From the NCBI RefSeq assembly GCF_963678635.1, contig NW_026971453.1, positions 22,870 to 86,869 on the forward strand: DNA of 64,000 nt. Direction: 5' to 3'. How positions within the stretch are numbered: the stretch's first letter is position 1; the number at the start of each line of letters is the position of its first letter. The stretch comes from Symsagittifera roscoffensis (Eukaryota > Xenacoelomorpha > Acoela > Convolutidae). This document shows, in pieces, positions 44,522-55,075 of this stretch. The notes below the pieces were generated by a model. The model was given only the letters and a program-made list of their open reading frames with translations. It was not told the DNA's origin and searched no databases. Both the position numbers and the translations under genes were made by a program.

Positions 44522-45671
44522 AGAATTAATGAAATTAAATCTCTAAATAAACAGTTTTCAATGAAACCTGAAACGGCTTGTCGAGCTGCTCGAAATTTCC
44601 GGAAAGCCCCTCGTCATATAAACTAGAATCCTACAAACCGGTTTTGCCAGAGATAGAACACTTGAGAGGGAAAATAGGCGAGGGTGATTTTGAATAATTG
44701 CGGACGGTTTTGAATGGGAACGCGGACGTATTTTCAAAACAAAAGGCGAATATTGATTGTTGCAACTTCGTCGAACACAAAATCGAATTAGAGGAAGGCG
44801 TCATTCCTCATAGGGAAGGCGCAAGACAAATGACGCCTCATATATCGGAAGCATGCCGAACGATATACAAATGTTGCTCGAGTACGACATGATAGAACCC
44901 TCGAAATCGCATTGGGCTTGCGGGGTAGTCATGGCCAAAAAGAAAGGGGCAGCTTAGGTTTTGTTGTGACTTTCGTTACCTGAACACAGTGACAACAAAA
45001 GATGCCTATCCGATACCGCGGATAGACGAGAGCCTCTCGAAACTTGGCGACGCAAAGTTCTTCACCACACTGGACTTGGGTTTTGCCTTCTGGCAGGTCC
45101 CTCTACGAAGGAAAGACAGAGAGAAACTGGATTCGCATGTGAATTGGGTTTGTACCAGTGGAAGAGGATGCCCTTCGGCTTGTGCAACGCAACTGTGACC
45201 TTTCAAAGGCTGATGGCTCATGCTTTGACGAGAGTGACGATGAAGTGCGGGAATCTTGTGATGTGCTACGTAGACGACGTAGTCATAGCAACACTCACCT
45301 TAGCTGACCACATAGAAAGACAGGATGAGGTCTTCAATTGTATGAAAAGAGCGGGCTTGAAATGCTAGTCATCGAAAGGTGAAATCCTTAAGGACTCAAT
45401 AAAGTACCAGGGGAGAATGGTAGACAGGCATAGCTTGCGGCCGGACCCGGAAGCAGTGGAGGCAGTGTTCACCTGGGAGGCCCCCAGGACGGACAAACAG
45501 CTCATGAGCTTCCTTGGATTTGCCAATTACTAATGTGAGTTCATAAAAGGATATGCAGACAAGGTGTACCCCATGCAGCAACTGATGCGCAACAAATGAA
45601 AGAAGTTCGAGTGGAACGAGAAAGCTCAAGCAGCCTTTGAGAACATAAAGCGGGAACTGTGCGAGGCGACA
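44522..45671 (+). pseudogene. pol: Reverse transcriptase (element 3)
   Basis: The fingers are in 44698-44892, shifting near 44870 and again near 44955. The frame 44989-45198 has DAYPIPRIDESLSKLGDAKF and FTTLDLGFAFWQVPLR (first catalytic Asp). From 45144 one frame continues with MPFGLCNATVTFQRLM and the catalytic MCYVDDVVIA near 45262-45291. In-frame stops fall at 45366 (TAG), 45531 (TAA) and 45597 (TGA). The thumb motif MSFLGFANY survives. All catalytic Asp residues remain. Confidence 0.87.
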
Positions 45672-46416
45672 GTGCTAGGCATGCCCACAGAGAAGGGCAT
45701 AAGCGTTCTCGACACTGATGCATCAGTAGTATCCATCTCAGGAATACTACATCAGGAGCAGGAATGGAATGGGAAAACAGTTCTACGTCCCATTGCACAT
45801 GGCAGTAAAGTATTGAGTGACACTGTGATGAAACATGGTGCACTGAAAGCAGAAATGTTTGCAGTGGTCTCATTCGTGGAGGAATACCGCGCCTACTTGG
45901 GGAGGGCTCCCTTTAAGTTACGCGTGGACAACAGAGCGTTATACTGGTTGAAGACGTACTCGATGGGCCAGAGCTATATTGGTAGATGGATAGTAGGGTA
46001 AGATGGCTACCAATTGATAATCGAGCACAGAATGCATGGCAAACACCAGAATCTCAACCTAAGCAAGAAAACTGAATTTTACGAAAGATTGGAACAGAAG
46101 CAAGCCAAACAGGCGGAAATCAAGGAAGGGTTCTCGTTTCTGGACAAGGAAACTTATCAAGCGCTTCCCTTGACGAGATGGTTAGACAAGTCTGGACATC
46201 CAATTCTGGGACACCCTGAGTTGTCCGTGGAGAAAGCAGCAGAGATAAAGATCCTATCCATGAAGGACCGGGTGCCCTTGGAACTGTTGCTGCGCTCAAA
46301 CCCGGTCCAACCGGAACTCTCTCGTATGAACATAAACAGCCTCGCATTACTTGATAAAACGGTGCAGGTCACACCGCAAGTGATGCGGATGCTGGTTGGA
46401 TTGTTGAAAAGAGAGT
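45672..46416 (+). pseudogene. pol: RNase H and linker (element 3)
   Basis: Continues the RT frame: VLDTDASVVSISGILHQEQ, FAVVSFVEEYRAYLGRAPF, LRVDNRALYWL and EHRMHGKHQN. A TAA at 45999-46001 interrupts it, and the usual ADxLS end reads LNLS. The frame then runs to 46416 through a conserved linker (FSFLDKETYQALPLTRWLDKS). Compared with element 2, the DTDAS motif is intact. Confidence 0.83.
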
Positions 46417-47154
46417 GACTAGAGTTTTCCCGAGTGGGCAGCAGCCAAGGCATTGCTGACAGTCTGTCAGAAAGTAAAGATCGAGCCATAAAGACGTCAA
46501 CACAAGGAAAATGAAAGGGATTGTAGGAGGATTGATACCCCAAACCGTTTTGACGAATACATCATACAAACGAAAAGAACAAGATGACAAAACACAAAGG
46601 AAAATCGTTGAACAAAACCTGGAGCAAGAAAGTTTGTCCGGGGAGAAGGATATTGAAGAAGCAGGTGAGTCAATGAACAACAACTGGGACAAAAAAGTTG
46701 TCAGGTGTAGAGGAAAATGTTCATGGTGAGGAACAAGACCTGGAGGATAAAATTTTGTCCGGGGAGTTCAGATGGATGAGCAGAGCGCATAAAACTGATC
46801 CCTTCCGTTGATGACAACTCAAGAAATTCAGGAATAGACACCTACTCAGACAGGAACTCGAGCACGGGATGGGAATTGTCAGAGCTCTAGCGATCCACAC
46901 ATTACTAGTGGAGACTCGAGCAAGGGATCTGGACAGGGAGGTACATCAAGACCCGTACAGTGATCGCTACCTCATACCAGGTGAAAGGGTCTTTGATAAC
47001 GTAGCAGATGATCTGGAAACAATAGCGGTATCGAAACGTTCGATAAGTTTAATGCCACAAAAAAAAAGTCAGGACTGATCTTAAACCGTTCGAACAACAA
47101 ACACAACCGTTGGCGAAGATTTGATGGAAGAATGACACGCATCAGCCAGATGAA
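46417..47154 (+). pseudogene. Low-complexity pol linker (element 3)
   Basis: Hydrophilic, Glu/Lys/Ser-rich, in several frames (46511-46729, 46869-47078). It contains the segment YLIPGERVFDNVADDLETIAVSKR that matches element 2 at about 28690-28760. No enzyme motif. It bridges RNase H and integrase. Confidence 0.5.
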
Positions 47155-48480
47155 ATGAATAGTCAGATGAGGGTCATGGAGACGTACTTGAAGGCGAGAT
47201 ACAGACTCTCGGACCTACTAAGAGCGCAGAGAAATGACCGCATGGCGAGCAACCTGAAAAGGTGGATCGAAAATGGAGCTCCGGACAAAGGTGACCTGGA
47301 GGAAGACAATTACAGCATTTTGAGACAGTACTTTATGCAGAAAGAGGGAAGGTTATATCTGAACAAGGACGGAATTGTGGCTTGTAAGAGAAGAGAAGAA
47401 GACAAGGTCCTGTACAAATATAACGCGATAGTGTTGCCGCAACTCTATCAGACAGAACTTTTAATCAGGTCACATGATCAGATGGGCCATCAGGGAATCG
47501 ACAAAGTATATCAGAGGATCCTGAAACGATTTGAGTGGCCTGGAATGAAAAAGGCATGCGAGAAGTAGGTAACAGCATGTATGTCATGCCAACAGGTCAA
47601 GGATCCAAGGAATGTGGGATTTCCTTTACAGTCGATCGAGTCATCTGAATTCAACGAGGTAGTGCAGATTGACCACAAGAAAATATGTATGACAGACTGT
47701 GGCTAAAATCAGGTCTTGGTCATTATAGATCACTTTAGGATATATGCAGAGGCCGTGCCCTGTATAACTGCCTCAGCAGAAGAGACATGCGATCATCTAA
47801 TCAATACGTGGATAGCGAGACATGGTTGTCCGATGACGTTTCAATCGGACAATGGAACAGCTTTTGGAGAAAAACTGACTAAAGAGCTCATCAGACGCTC
47901 TCAGGTGGCTCAAGCGTATTCCACGACATACCATCCCCAGACGAATGGCTTAGTGGAGAGGCAAAATCGGACTCTTATGTCGATGCTGAGGGTATATTGT
48001 TCCAGGTACATGGCTGATTGGGACAGATACCTTCCACAGGTGATGGGAACGTATAACATCACGCAACATTTCAGCACCGGAGTTAATCCACACATGATGT
48101 TAACCGGACACGAAAAGTCTTTGCCCTTGACTTTCTTTTACCCAGAGTATGAGGGAAAGAAAACATCACCACGGGTCTACGTAAGGGATGTGATTAGACG
48201 TCAACAAGAACTGAACGACTTGTGCAGACGGAACACTCAGCAGGCACAGGCAAGGGAGAGGAAAAGGTTAGATAAAAAGTAGCTGGTGCAAAAGCTTACT
48301 CGGTAGGAGACTACGTGTGGGTATTTCAAAACGTTATACCACCGAAAGGAACAAAAAAACTCCTAAAGAAGTGGAGGGGACCTTTCATGATTATGGAAGT
48401 GCACCAAGAGGGACGTTTTTACAGACTGAGTACCGGCTGAGCCGCTCACTTTGAAAATATTAAGCCACACAACCCATCTA
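47155..48480 (+). pseudogene. int: Integrase (element 3)
   Basis: One frame from 47155 to 48282 with TAG at 47566-47568 and TAA at 47704-47706. The HHCC zinc finger reads HDQMGHQ and, after the stop, CMSCQQ. Catalytic residues: Asp in VVQIDHKK, Asp in FQSDNGTAF and Glu in TNGLVERQNR. A frameshift near 48275 leads to the C-terminal SH3/GPF-type segment (KKWRGPFMIMEVH) that ends near HFENIKPHN. All three catalytic acids are kept, unlike element 2. Confidence 0.87.
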
Positions 48481-49257
48481 CGGAAGACTGGTGTATACCT
48501 GCAGACATGGAAGAAGGGGATTATCTGATGATGGACCGTGCCTGCGAGGTCAATGAGAAGGGCACCAGGGGAAAGAATGCTGGGAATGAAGTCCTAAAAG
48601 AAGGATCAAGTCCACCACTAGACCTGGGTCGGGTCCCAATGAGGTGATTGAAGCGAATGAAGAATCTTACCCTACGCAGAAGAGGACTGGAAAGACCCCG
48701 AACAAATGGAACAAACAGAACATGGAACCAGACCTACCATTTGCGATTCAGACACGACAGAGTGACAGGACAAGACTCACGAGGAAGTACAACCCTTACG
48801 GAGATGACTTCGTAGTAGGCAGGATGGATCTGAAGAAGATAGGGGAAGAGTTGGTGGGTCTAGAGGAAATAACTGTGTCACAGGACATAGACATAGTCGA
48901 TGACCACGACGAAGAGTGGATCTATGACCGGTCTAAGCCCAAAGTAGAAATCGACGACGAGCAACAGCAATCATACGAACAAGATTTGACGATTCTGCGC
49001 GTCTTGGAATGGCTGGAAGAAATGACGTCGGACCCGAAGTAGACCAGTGTCACGATTCAAGATGTAGACCGTGAGAGCATGAAAGACATAAAAACCGAAA
49101 GGGATTATCCTTCCTGGGCTGCCCAGGAAGGGCAATCAGTCATTCCTGCGTCTATCCTCGAGTTATTCTCCGGTATGCGATCGAAGGGGACGTCGATGGA
49201 TATTTTTGTCCGGGGAGTGGGGGTAGGATTTACCCACACTGAAAAATTATTTTAAAA
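48481..49257 (+). pseudogene. Acidic pol C-terminal spacer (element 3)
   Basis: Rich in Asp, Glu and Lys. The frame 48644-49042 includes DIVDDHDEEWIYDR and ends at a TAG near 49040. The same style continues to 49257, with a conserved IFVRGVGVGFTHTE segment just before the macro-like domain. No motif known to me. It matches 30038-30400 of element 2 only in part. Confidence 0.5.
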
Positions 49258-49824
49258 AAAATAAGAATAGCAACAGAGACAGGTGACTTAGAAGCAGAAA
49301 TAGGCGAGAATCCTAAGAAACCGGACATCGGGAGAGTAGTTGAGTCATACTCTAACTTACCAAATGAGTACTCAAGAAGCATAATATTAACAGACAGCGA
49401 TTTTATACTTACAAATAGAAGATGTGCGATAGCGATCACAGCGGTCATGAGTTTTAGGACAGCTTTAGCAGCAGACTCTGAAAGGGAATACAAGAACATA
49501 GAATTTCCGTGGAAGCAGAGACCAGGTATAGGTGTAGCAGCCTTGCCTCCGGCGGCTTCGCATATACCAGAAAAATATTTATGTTTCCTGGTGACAAGGG
49601 CGACGGAGAAGCAGCATGTGGACCCTGAAGACTTGGTGCTGTCCTTGACGAGGCCGAGAGATTTTCTTGTAGAGAGGAGAGTGAAGGAGCTCTCGCTCCC
49701 GGTACATGACCCAAACCGAGGACGACTGCATCCAAGGGAGCTGTATGCACGGACACACGTAATCTTTTCTGATACTAACTTACAAGTATACTTACATAAC
49801 AAATACTATTTGAGTATAGGCTGA
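49258..49824 (+). pseudogene. Macro-domain-like region (element 3)
   Basis: Open in one frame from about 49258 to the stop at 49822-49824. Features in order: a strand with CAIAITAVMSF, a helix RTALAADSEREY, GIGVAALPPAASHIP, a hydrophobic strand YLCFLVTRAT, a helix DLVLSLTRPRDFL, the ELSLPVHDPNRG segment, and a final helix and strand LQVYLHNKYY. This order resembles Poa1-type macro domains (ADP-ribose-1''-phosphate processing), where a KxLSLP strand is followed by a ligand loop. If right, a Ty3/gypsy pol carries an ADP-ribose-binding domain behind integrase. Structure-based searching is needed to be certain. The frame itself is uninterrupted. Confidence 0.5.
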
Positions 49825-50194
49825 GTTTAGGTTGTGTATAGGAAGTGTTATATTATGTATGTTATGTGTAATGTGTTATTTTATTAAGACCACAGGTAGG
49901 GTGGAGTTAGTGACCATGAATGAACGAACGATGATCTTAGGAATAGATCCAAAGTTTGGACTGTCCCATCTTAGGCCAAATTCCAAGATTTTAAGAAATA
50001 AAGTGATTTTAATATATTTTAAGTTCAAGAACTTTTTATTTGACTATTTGACTGTTTTAAATCAATTTTAAACAATACTGGAGTAATGTTGACAAATGTG
50101 ATACTCGTGACCTCTTTTCTAGATCCTGATTGATCATTTAATTATTCATCAGATTTCAATTGAGCAAATTGATAATCAAAACGAATCTAACGAA
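49825..50194. other. Non-coding gap between pol and the second polyprotein (element 3)
   Basis: About 370 A/T-rich bases without a supported ORF, equivalent in position to 30791-31254 of element 2. It ends directly before ATG 50195, so it may contain transcription or splicing signals. None is obvious. Confidence 0.45.
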
Positions 50195-50826
50195 ATGGAC
50201 AACTTCGACTTGAATGAATTGATAGACCTAGCGGAGGCATATCTAGGATCGACGGTCCAGAGGTTCAGATGAGGAGGAGGCCCAGAGGGAATCGATGATG
50301 GTGTGCCTATTTACTACTCTCTGACAGAAGTTCAAATGCACGGTACTGACCCTCTGTACCGTACCGATGATCACGAGAACACTGACACGGGCGGGACGGA
50401 GGCATAACGAAAGGGTTATCAGGTGGAATAACATAGTGAGAAATCTGGCGAGTCGTAATGCTGGACGGATGATCAACATGGACATCGAACAGGAGCTCAG
50501 AGCGATGTATCAGGCCAGACTCACCACCGATGGAATCCACTTTGACAGCATAGAAGGACAAGCCTGGATGAATCGATTCTTCCAGGAGCGACTGGATAAA
50601 TTGGAGGTCGAGCTCTTTGACACGGGAGTACTGAAGAAGGAACCAACCACGAATGAGCCGGCACTCTCAACCTTTGTACCCCCTAACCTAGAAACGCGTA
50701 TGGGATCAGTCCCAGCCGTGACCGAGAGGCCTCAAAGCACCAGCGAGCCAGGGCAAAGGACAGATGTACTGGACCGACTGGGAGAAGCGCCAGTAAGAAG
50801 GACTATTCAACCACGTATAAGGCTAT
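50195..50826 (+). pseudogene. Second polyprotein start with SGNH-like block V (element 3)
   Basis: ATG at 50195 (MDNFDLNELIDLAEAYLG) with an early TGA near 50270. After a shift, frame 50367-50828 carries RHNERVIRWNNIVRNLA, INMDIEQELRAMY and TTDGIHFDSIEGQAWMNRFF. The Asp-Gly-Ile-His at 50529-50540 is the block V Asp-x-x-His of SGNH hydrolases. A Thr/Pro/Glu-rich tail follows. The N-terminal half of the hydrolase seems deleted compared with element 2, where the Gly-Thr-Asn-Asp block is kept instead. The two copies thus complement each other for identifying the family. Confidence 0.6.
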
Positions 50827-51340
50827 GACCTGTTAACTCGACAATGGACACATCAGGCACCTCGAGATCTGAAACTACGAAAACCAGCCGAGAAGAACGA
50901 CGACCACACAGAAGCTTTTTGATGTGGTCGAGGCTCATACCGTCCCCCTGACATGTCTACAAGCAGGACCTGATGAAGCTGAATCTTCAGACGGTAAAGT
51001 TTGCAGCCGACGCCGTAAGGATGCTGAATGGTGCAAGACTCTCCGAAAACGGGCTATACTCAATTGCAGGTGTGAACTGGTTGATAGCAGCTGGCATTAA
51101 CTTCAGTTCCACGACCACCTAAAAGTTTGCCGATTTAGAGGGACTAACCTCGAACAACACAATGTGTCCAGTAAATGCGAGACCTTTGCCGAACGTGAGA
51201 AAAAATCATAGCGAAGGAAATCGAGAAGAAAGACCAGGAAGATTCTTGACAACGAGACCACCGATAGGAAACATGGGAAAATTTTCAAACAAGTAAGAGC
51301 AACCCCATCTCACGTAAAAGAAAAGGCTTACCAAAAGCAG
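50827..51340 (+). pseudogene. Disordered linker of the second polyprotein (element 3)
   Basis: Several frames with stops. One piece (about 50970-51120) is more protein-like: LMKLNLQTVKFAADAVRML and a hydrophobic SIAGVNWLIAAGI segment. The remainder is Arg/Ser/Thr-rich. No recognised domain. Confidence 0.4.
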
Positions 51341-52728
51341 GTGAGGGAAGAAAGCGTTGTCGAGAGATATGGTGGGATGAAGATTCGAAAGGAAGAAATT
51401 ATCTTCGCGGAATACGATAAAGTGGAAATGAGGAAAGCCAAAATTTTGGTAGTTGCGGACTCGGAATTCGCGTATACCTCTTATTCCCTGTTTTGGCCCG
51501 ACGTTATAATGCTGGCAGCAATCGACCTGAACTTGATGCAGTCTGTATCGATGGCGATTGGGTTACAACGACAAACAGAAATAAACCCGATCACGATCGT
51601 TTTTTCCGGCATAAACGACCATTTACACAGAAGGGGTTTCCTGAGCAGACTCAGGGAGCCTACAACGGCGGAAGACGCAGTATGGCCTGCCATAAAGGAT
51701 ATCCTCGAATCGGTGGGCGAGATAATGGATACGCTGAAAGAAGGGGCATTCCCGAGAATAACACCGAAAGCTGTGCTTGCACTATCTCCGGATATGCACA
51801 TCTCCCGGATGGATTGAAGTTCGTGTATGCGATGGTGGCGTTGCTCTCAGAAGGAAAATTTGATGTGATCATATCTGCCCCGAACCGCGAAATAGAAGAG
51901 GAGAACCTGAGACCACTTAGGGCAGAATTGCCGGCAGTATAGTCGGACATCTCAAATGCAATGCGAGGATTCAAGGACCATTCATTACACATGCTCGTAT
52001 TAGATGAAGTATTGGGCATGGAACTGTCCAACTTCAGCCGACAGCTCAAACTGAAATGTGAAATCAACGATGACCATCGAGTGATAGTGGCGATGTCCAA
52101 CGACTTGTGGTTCCGAGGAATGGAGATAAAAGAAGGAGAAAGAATACAGAACTCCAAAGAGACAAGAGCTCACTTGGAAGCGATGGTTTTGCGAACGAAG
52201 CCAGAGGACAACAAGTGGCTTCACTTGACCCCTCGGATAGCCGCATTGAGCACGGACGCTTTCGAGCGAGGCCCAGCAATGATCACGAAGATTCATGCCT
52301 ACCTGGTGAAAGAGGTGAACCTGGCCGAGAATGCAGAAGAAAAGTCAGCCGAGTTTGTAAACAGAATGTGCCAAATTACCCTTGAAGCTTACTGGACGCA
52401 GAATGTAAAGGGAGAAGGAGGCTTTGACATGAAGGACAGTATGCTGGAAGGGTTGGGAGCGTCCTTCCTGATAAAAGTCTACCCTTTGTTCTCTCGATAC
52501 TTGATCAAGGAGTTCCTCCAAGCAGTCACAGGGTTGCCAACGGTGGAAATACTAGCCTTGTTCGTGACATTTGGAGCGGAGAATTTTGTAAGAGGACTAG
52601 TGGTATTGCTCACTGAGGGAGTTGAGAGTTTTCGGTCAGATGGACCTCTGGCGTTCATTGCGATTACTCACGGCAACCTGGGAGGAAAAGAGCAAAAGAG
52701 AGAAAACGTAAAAAAAAAATTGACGTGA
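51341..52728 (+). pseudogene. Second SGNH-like fold and helical region (element 3)
   Basis: Frame 51341-51817 carries KILVVADSEFAY (a block I-like Asp-Ser) and, about 55 residues later, ITIVFSGINDHLHRRG (block III-like Gly-x-Asn-Asp at about 51605-51621). A shift near 51800 leads to a frame with KFVYAMVALLSEGKFD, a TAG at 51940-51942, and then an uninterrupted 255-codon stretch to 52728 that matches the 566-codon ORF of element 2. The SGNH-type residues are kept here but lost in element 2. The helical C-terminal region is unknown. Confidence 0.55.
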
Positions 52729-53570
52729 AGCGATCCACGGACTCCTGGACCAAGATAAGAGATCTGCGACACACTCTTATCCAGTAACTCCTGCAGCAGA
52801 GTCGCTTTGGAACAGGAGAAGACGAGACGACTGAGAAGGAAGAAAATGTTCGACGTCATGCTGGGGGCATTCCCTTGTTAACTGATCTGAGCCTGGCTAT
52901 GAGGACCAATCCCTTAGCGCTGATCAGAGGAGCCACGGAGTTCGTGACGGTGATATACGGACCTGCGTTCCCTGACGTTAAGTTAGAGGCATACAGGATG
53001 TTGGTGCAGCACCTGAACCTCATCTCAGCAGTGGACGGATGTGCACTTAAATTGTGTGAACAGCACGCATTACGAGAGATCATGCGTGAGGATTTGTTGT
53101 TCGCAAAAATATCAGAGCCAGAAAAGACTGCCATAAACTTTGACGATCGTTTCCGTGATCGTATGGGAGAAGTGGATAGAGGACATATCGAAGTGTTCCC
53201 AAGGCTCTGGAATTTAAGGCCCTACGATAAGACGAACGGCGAAGTTACGATGGCTTCGTATAACAAAGTGAGAGAAGAAACGAAAGGCTGGGGTGACTAC
53301 AAGAAACTGCCAGAAGAAATCCCTGGATTTCCCTTGAATAGAAGGATGTTGCTCGGAGCAGTCTCAGCAGTGCAAACCCACAGGTTGAGAGCCTTCGAAA
53401 CCAACGAAAGGAGGGTGGCAAAAATCTCTGAGATGATGGTCATGTGCTTCGTGGGCAGAAACGCTGCCGTGCTGCAGTCTAAGCAGTTTGTCTACACGGA
53501 TAAGACAACGAGGAGACGGAATAAAAATGCAGCCACTCCAAAACCCGGAGATTTGACGAAGAATGGGTAA
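52729..53570 (+). pseudogene. Second polyprotein, conserved helical region (element 3)
   Basis: A shift near 52725 is followed by frame 52875-53570. It contains GIPLLTDLSLAMRTNPLALIRGATEF, matching GGMPMLTDLALMMRIDLLALIF in element 2, then ISEPEKTAINFDDRFRDRMGE and RMLLGAVSAVQTHRLRAFE. It is mostly alpha-helical and ends in a basic stretch (TTRRRNKN). No enzyme motif. Part of this region beyond residue 80 is absent from element 2 because of the duplication and truncation there. Confidence 0.5.
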
Positions 53571-54793
53571 AATTGGACCTGGCGCCAATAGTCATGAGAG
53601 GCAGGGCGGATTTGCAAGAAGCCTCACTGATCTTGACGAGTGTAAAAACGGAGTATTTGGTGAGTCGGAAACTTCACACTAGAACTTTGCTGGCACCCTT
53701 CGGCTGCGAAGAAGTCAAAGTGATGCTCGGAGAGGAAGAAGATCGATCAGCTGGCAGACTAATTGTACCGAAGTTTCCAGACGGAACAAGGAATGATGAG
53801 CAAAGCCCTTCAATTTCAGGAGCGAGAAAATCAGAAGCCAGACGATGAGCAGAGAAGAAACCGTCGATCGGAAGAACCTATGCACCAGGATCCCGATCAA
53901 GCCGAGAAAAAGGACGACAAGGCCTCGACAGGCGCAATGTCCAGCCTGGACTTCAACTCCCTTAGCAATTTTGAGAATGGCACAGAGACGTTAGAAGGAA
54001 CGAATGAGCCAGCAGAGGAGGGGACTTCTACTCTGGAGCCTCCGTCGGCCTTCATAGAAATAAACTCAAATTAGCTGGAGAGCAGCTCTCCAAAGAACGC
54101 TAAAAATGCTGAAAAGAAATTTTTAATAGAGTCTCCGAGGAGAAGAAGAATAGAACGCACTGCCAGAGTACCTTTCTTGGGAGCGTTGCCCGAAGAAGAA
54201 TGGAAAATCCACCACAGAGACCACGAGAATAGGACGGGATGTAATATGGACAAAGTTGCCTTCATGGAAGGGGTCTAGATGGTAGCTCAGTGCTACGGGA
54301 CCCAGTCTTTGTTGAAAACAGGTCTCAACAGACCACCGATGCCGGAAATCCTCGATAAGCTGGATGAGTGTGAAGTGAGTTTGAGCGAGTTATTAATCGA
54401 CTCGGCCACTGACGAAAGTGATGCAAATTCTCCCATAAAGGCAAAGCCGCGGGGAGGCAATGATGAAGTAGTGTATCTGTCAAGAACCCGAAAAGGAACG
54501 ATGCGATCGAAAAGGGTAATAGACAAAATCAACTACATGAAAAAGAAACTTGGCGGTAAAGTGACTTTGAGGAAGACCGGAAAAGCGAAAGCGGATTCAG
54601 AAATCTCGATAAAGGCTGTCAACTCAGCCAAGCGGAAGCGGGTCGAAGAAGCCATGGACATGGGACAGGGCGATGAGCAATTACCTGGCACGGACAGGAA
54701 GTTGACCGACGTAACAATGGTGCCACCCATTCTCATGGCGGGACTAAGATCAGCCAGTTATAAAACCAAGAGGAGTGACCGCACAGTAGTATA
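53571..54793 (+). pseudogene. Second polyprotein C-terminus, acidic then basic (element 3)
   Basis: Frame 53573-53848 continues with MRGRADLQEASLILTSVKTEYL. Then 53763-54074 is Glu/Asp/Gln-rich and disordered. From about 54110 the segments RVPFLGALPEEEW and CYGTQSLLKTGLNR match element 2. The last frame 54279-54794 is Lys-rich with NLS-like SAKRKRVEEAM and ends VPPILMAGLRSASYKTKRS. Stops at about 54074 and 54278. The conserved C-terminal motif in both copies suggests it was functionally important. Confidence 0.5.
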
Positions 54794-54817
54794 AATATAC
54801 GACACTGGGATCGGGGG

Positions 54818-54837
54818 GTGATCCCTACAGGGATCAC
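54818..54837. repeat. 20 bp palindrome at the right end of element 3
   Basis: Arms gtgatccct and agggatcac separated by two bases, perfectly complementary. It lies 25 bases after the last stop of element 3, directly before the tandem repeats. 'gatccct' is also the core of each repeat unit. Confidence 0.8.
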
Positions 54838-54849
54838 TGGGTATAGATT

Positions 54850-55075
54850 ATACCTAATGATTCCTATGTAAATATTTATACCTAATGATCCCTATGTAAA
54901 ATATTTATGCCTAATGATCCCTATGTAAAATATTTATACCTAATGATCCCTACGTAAAATATTTATACCTAATGATCCCTATCTATAATTTTGATAGCTA
55001 CTGATCCCTATGTAAAATTATTGATCCGTAATGATCCCAATGTATAATTTTTATACTTAATGATTCTTATGTGAA
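54850..55075 (+). repeat. 29 bp tandem repeat, about 7-8 units
   Basis: Units of taatgatccctatgtaaaatatttatacc, first units nearly identical, later ones increasingly diverged ('tactgatccctatgtaaaattattgatccg', 'taatgattcttatgtg'). The gradient from left to right suggests growth from the element end. No coding content. Confidence 0.85.

Larger units (their letters stand above)
41229..54842 (+). mobile_element. Element 3: Ty3/gypsy-like element with macro-like and SGNH-like additions
   Basis: The order is gag with coiled coil and two zinc knuckles, aspartic protease, RT, RNase H, integrase, acidic spacer, macro-like domain, non-coding gap, SGNH-like second polyprotein, then a palindrome and tandem repeats. 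It is the more complete relative of element 2. All genes carry stops or shifts, yet most catalytic motifs survive. No flanking LTR pair is recognisable: the left side is a minisatellite and the right side a 29 bp tandem repeat, so LTRs may have been lost or replaced. Confidence 0.82.

Noticed and set aside
27165-54794. Alternative genetic code to explain in-frame stops
   Set aside because: TAA, TAG and TGA all interrupt conserved motifs, usually replacing different amino acids, along with frameshifts; this is decay.
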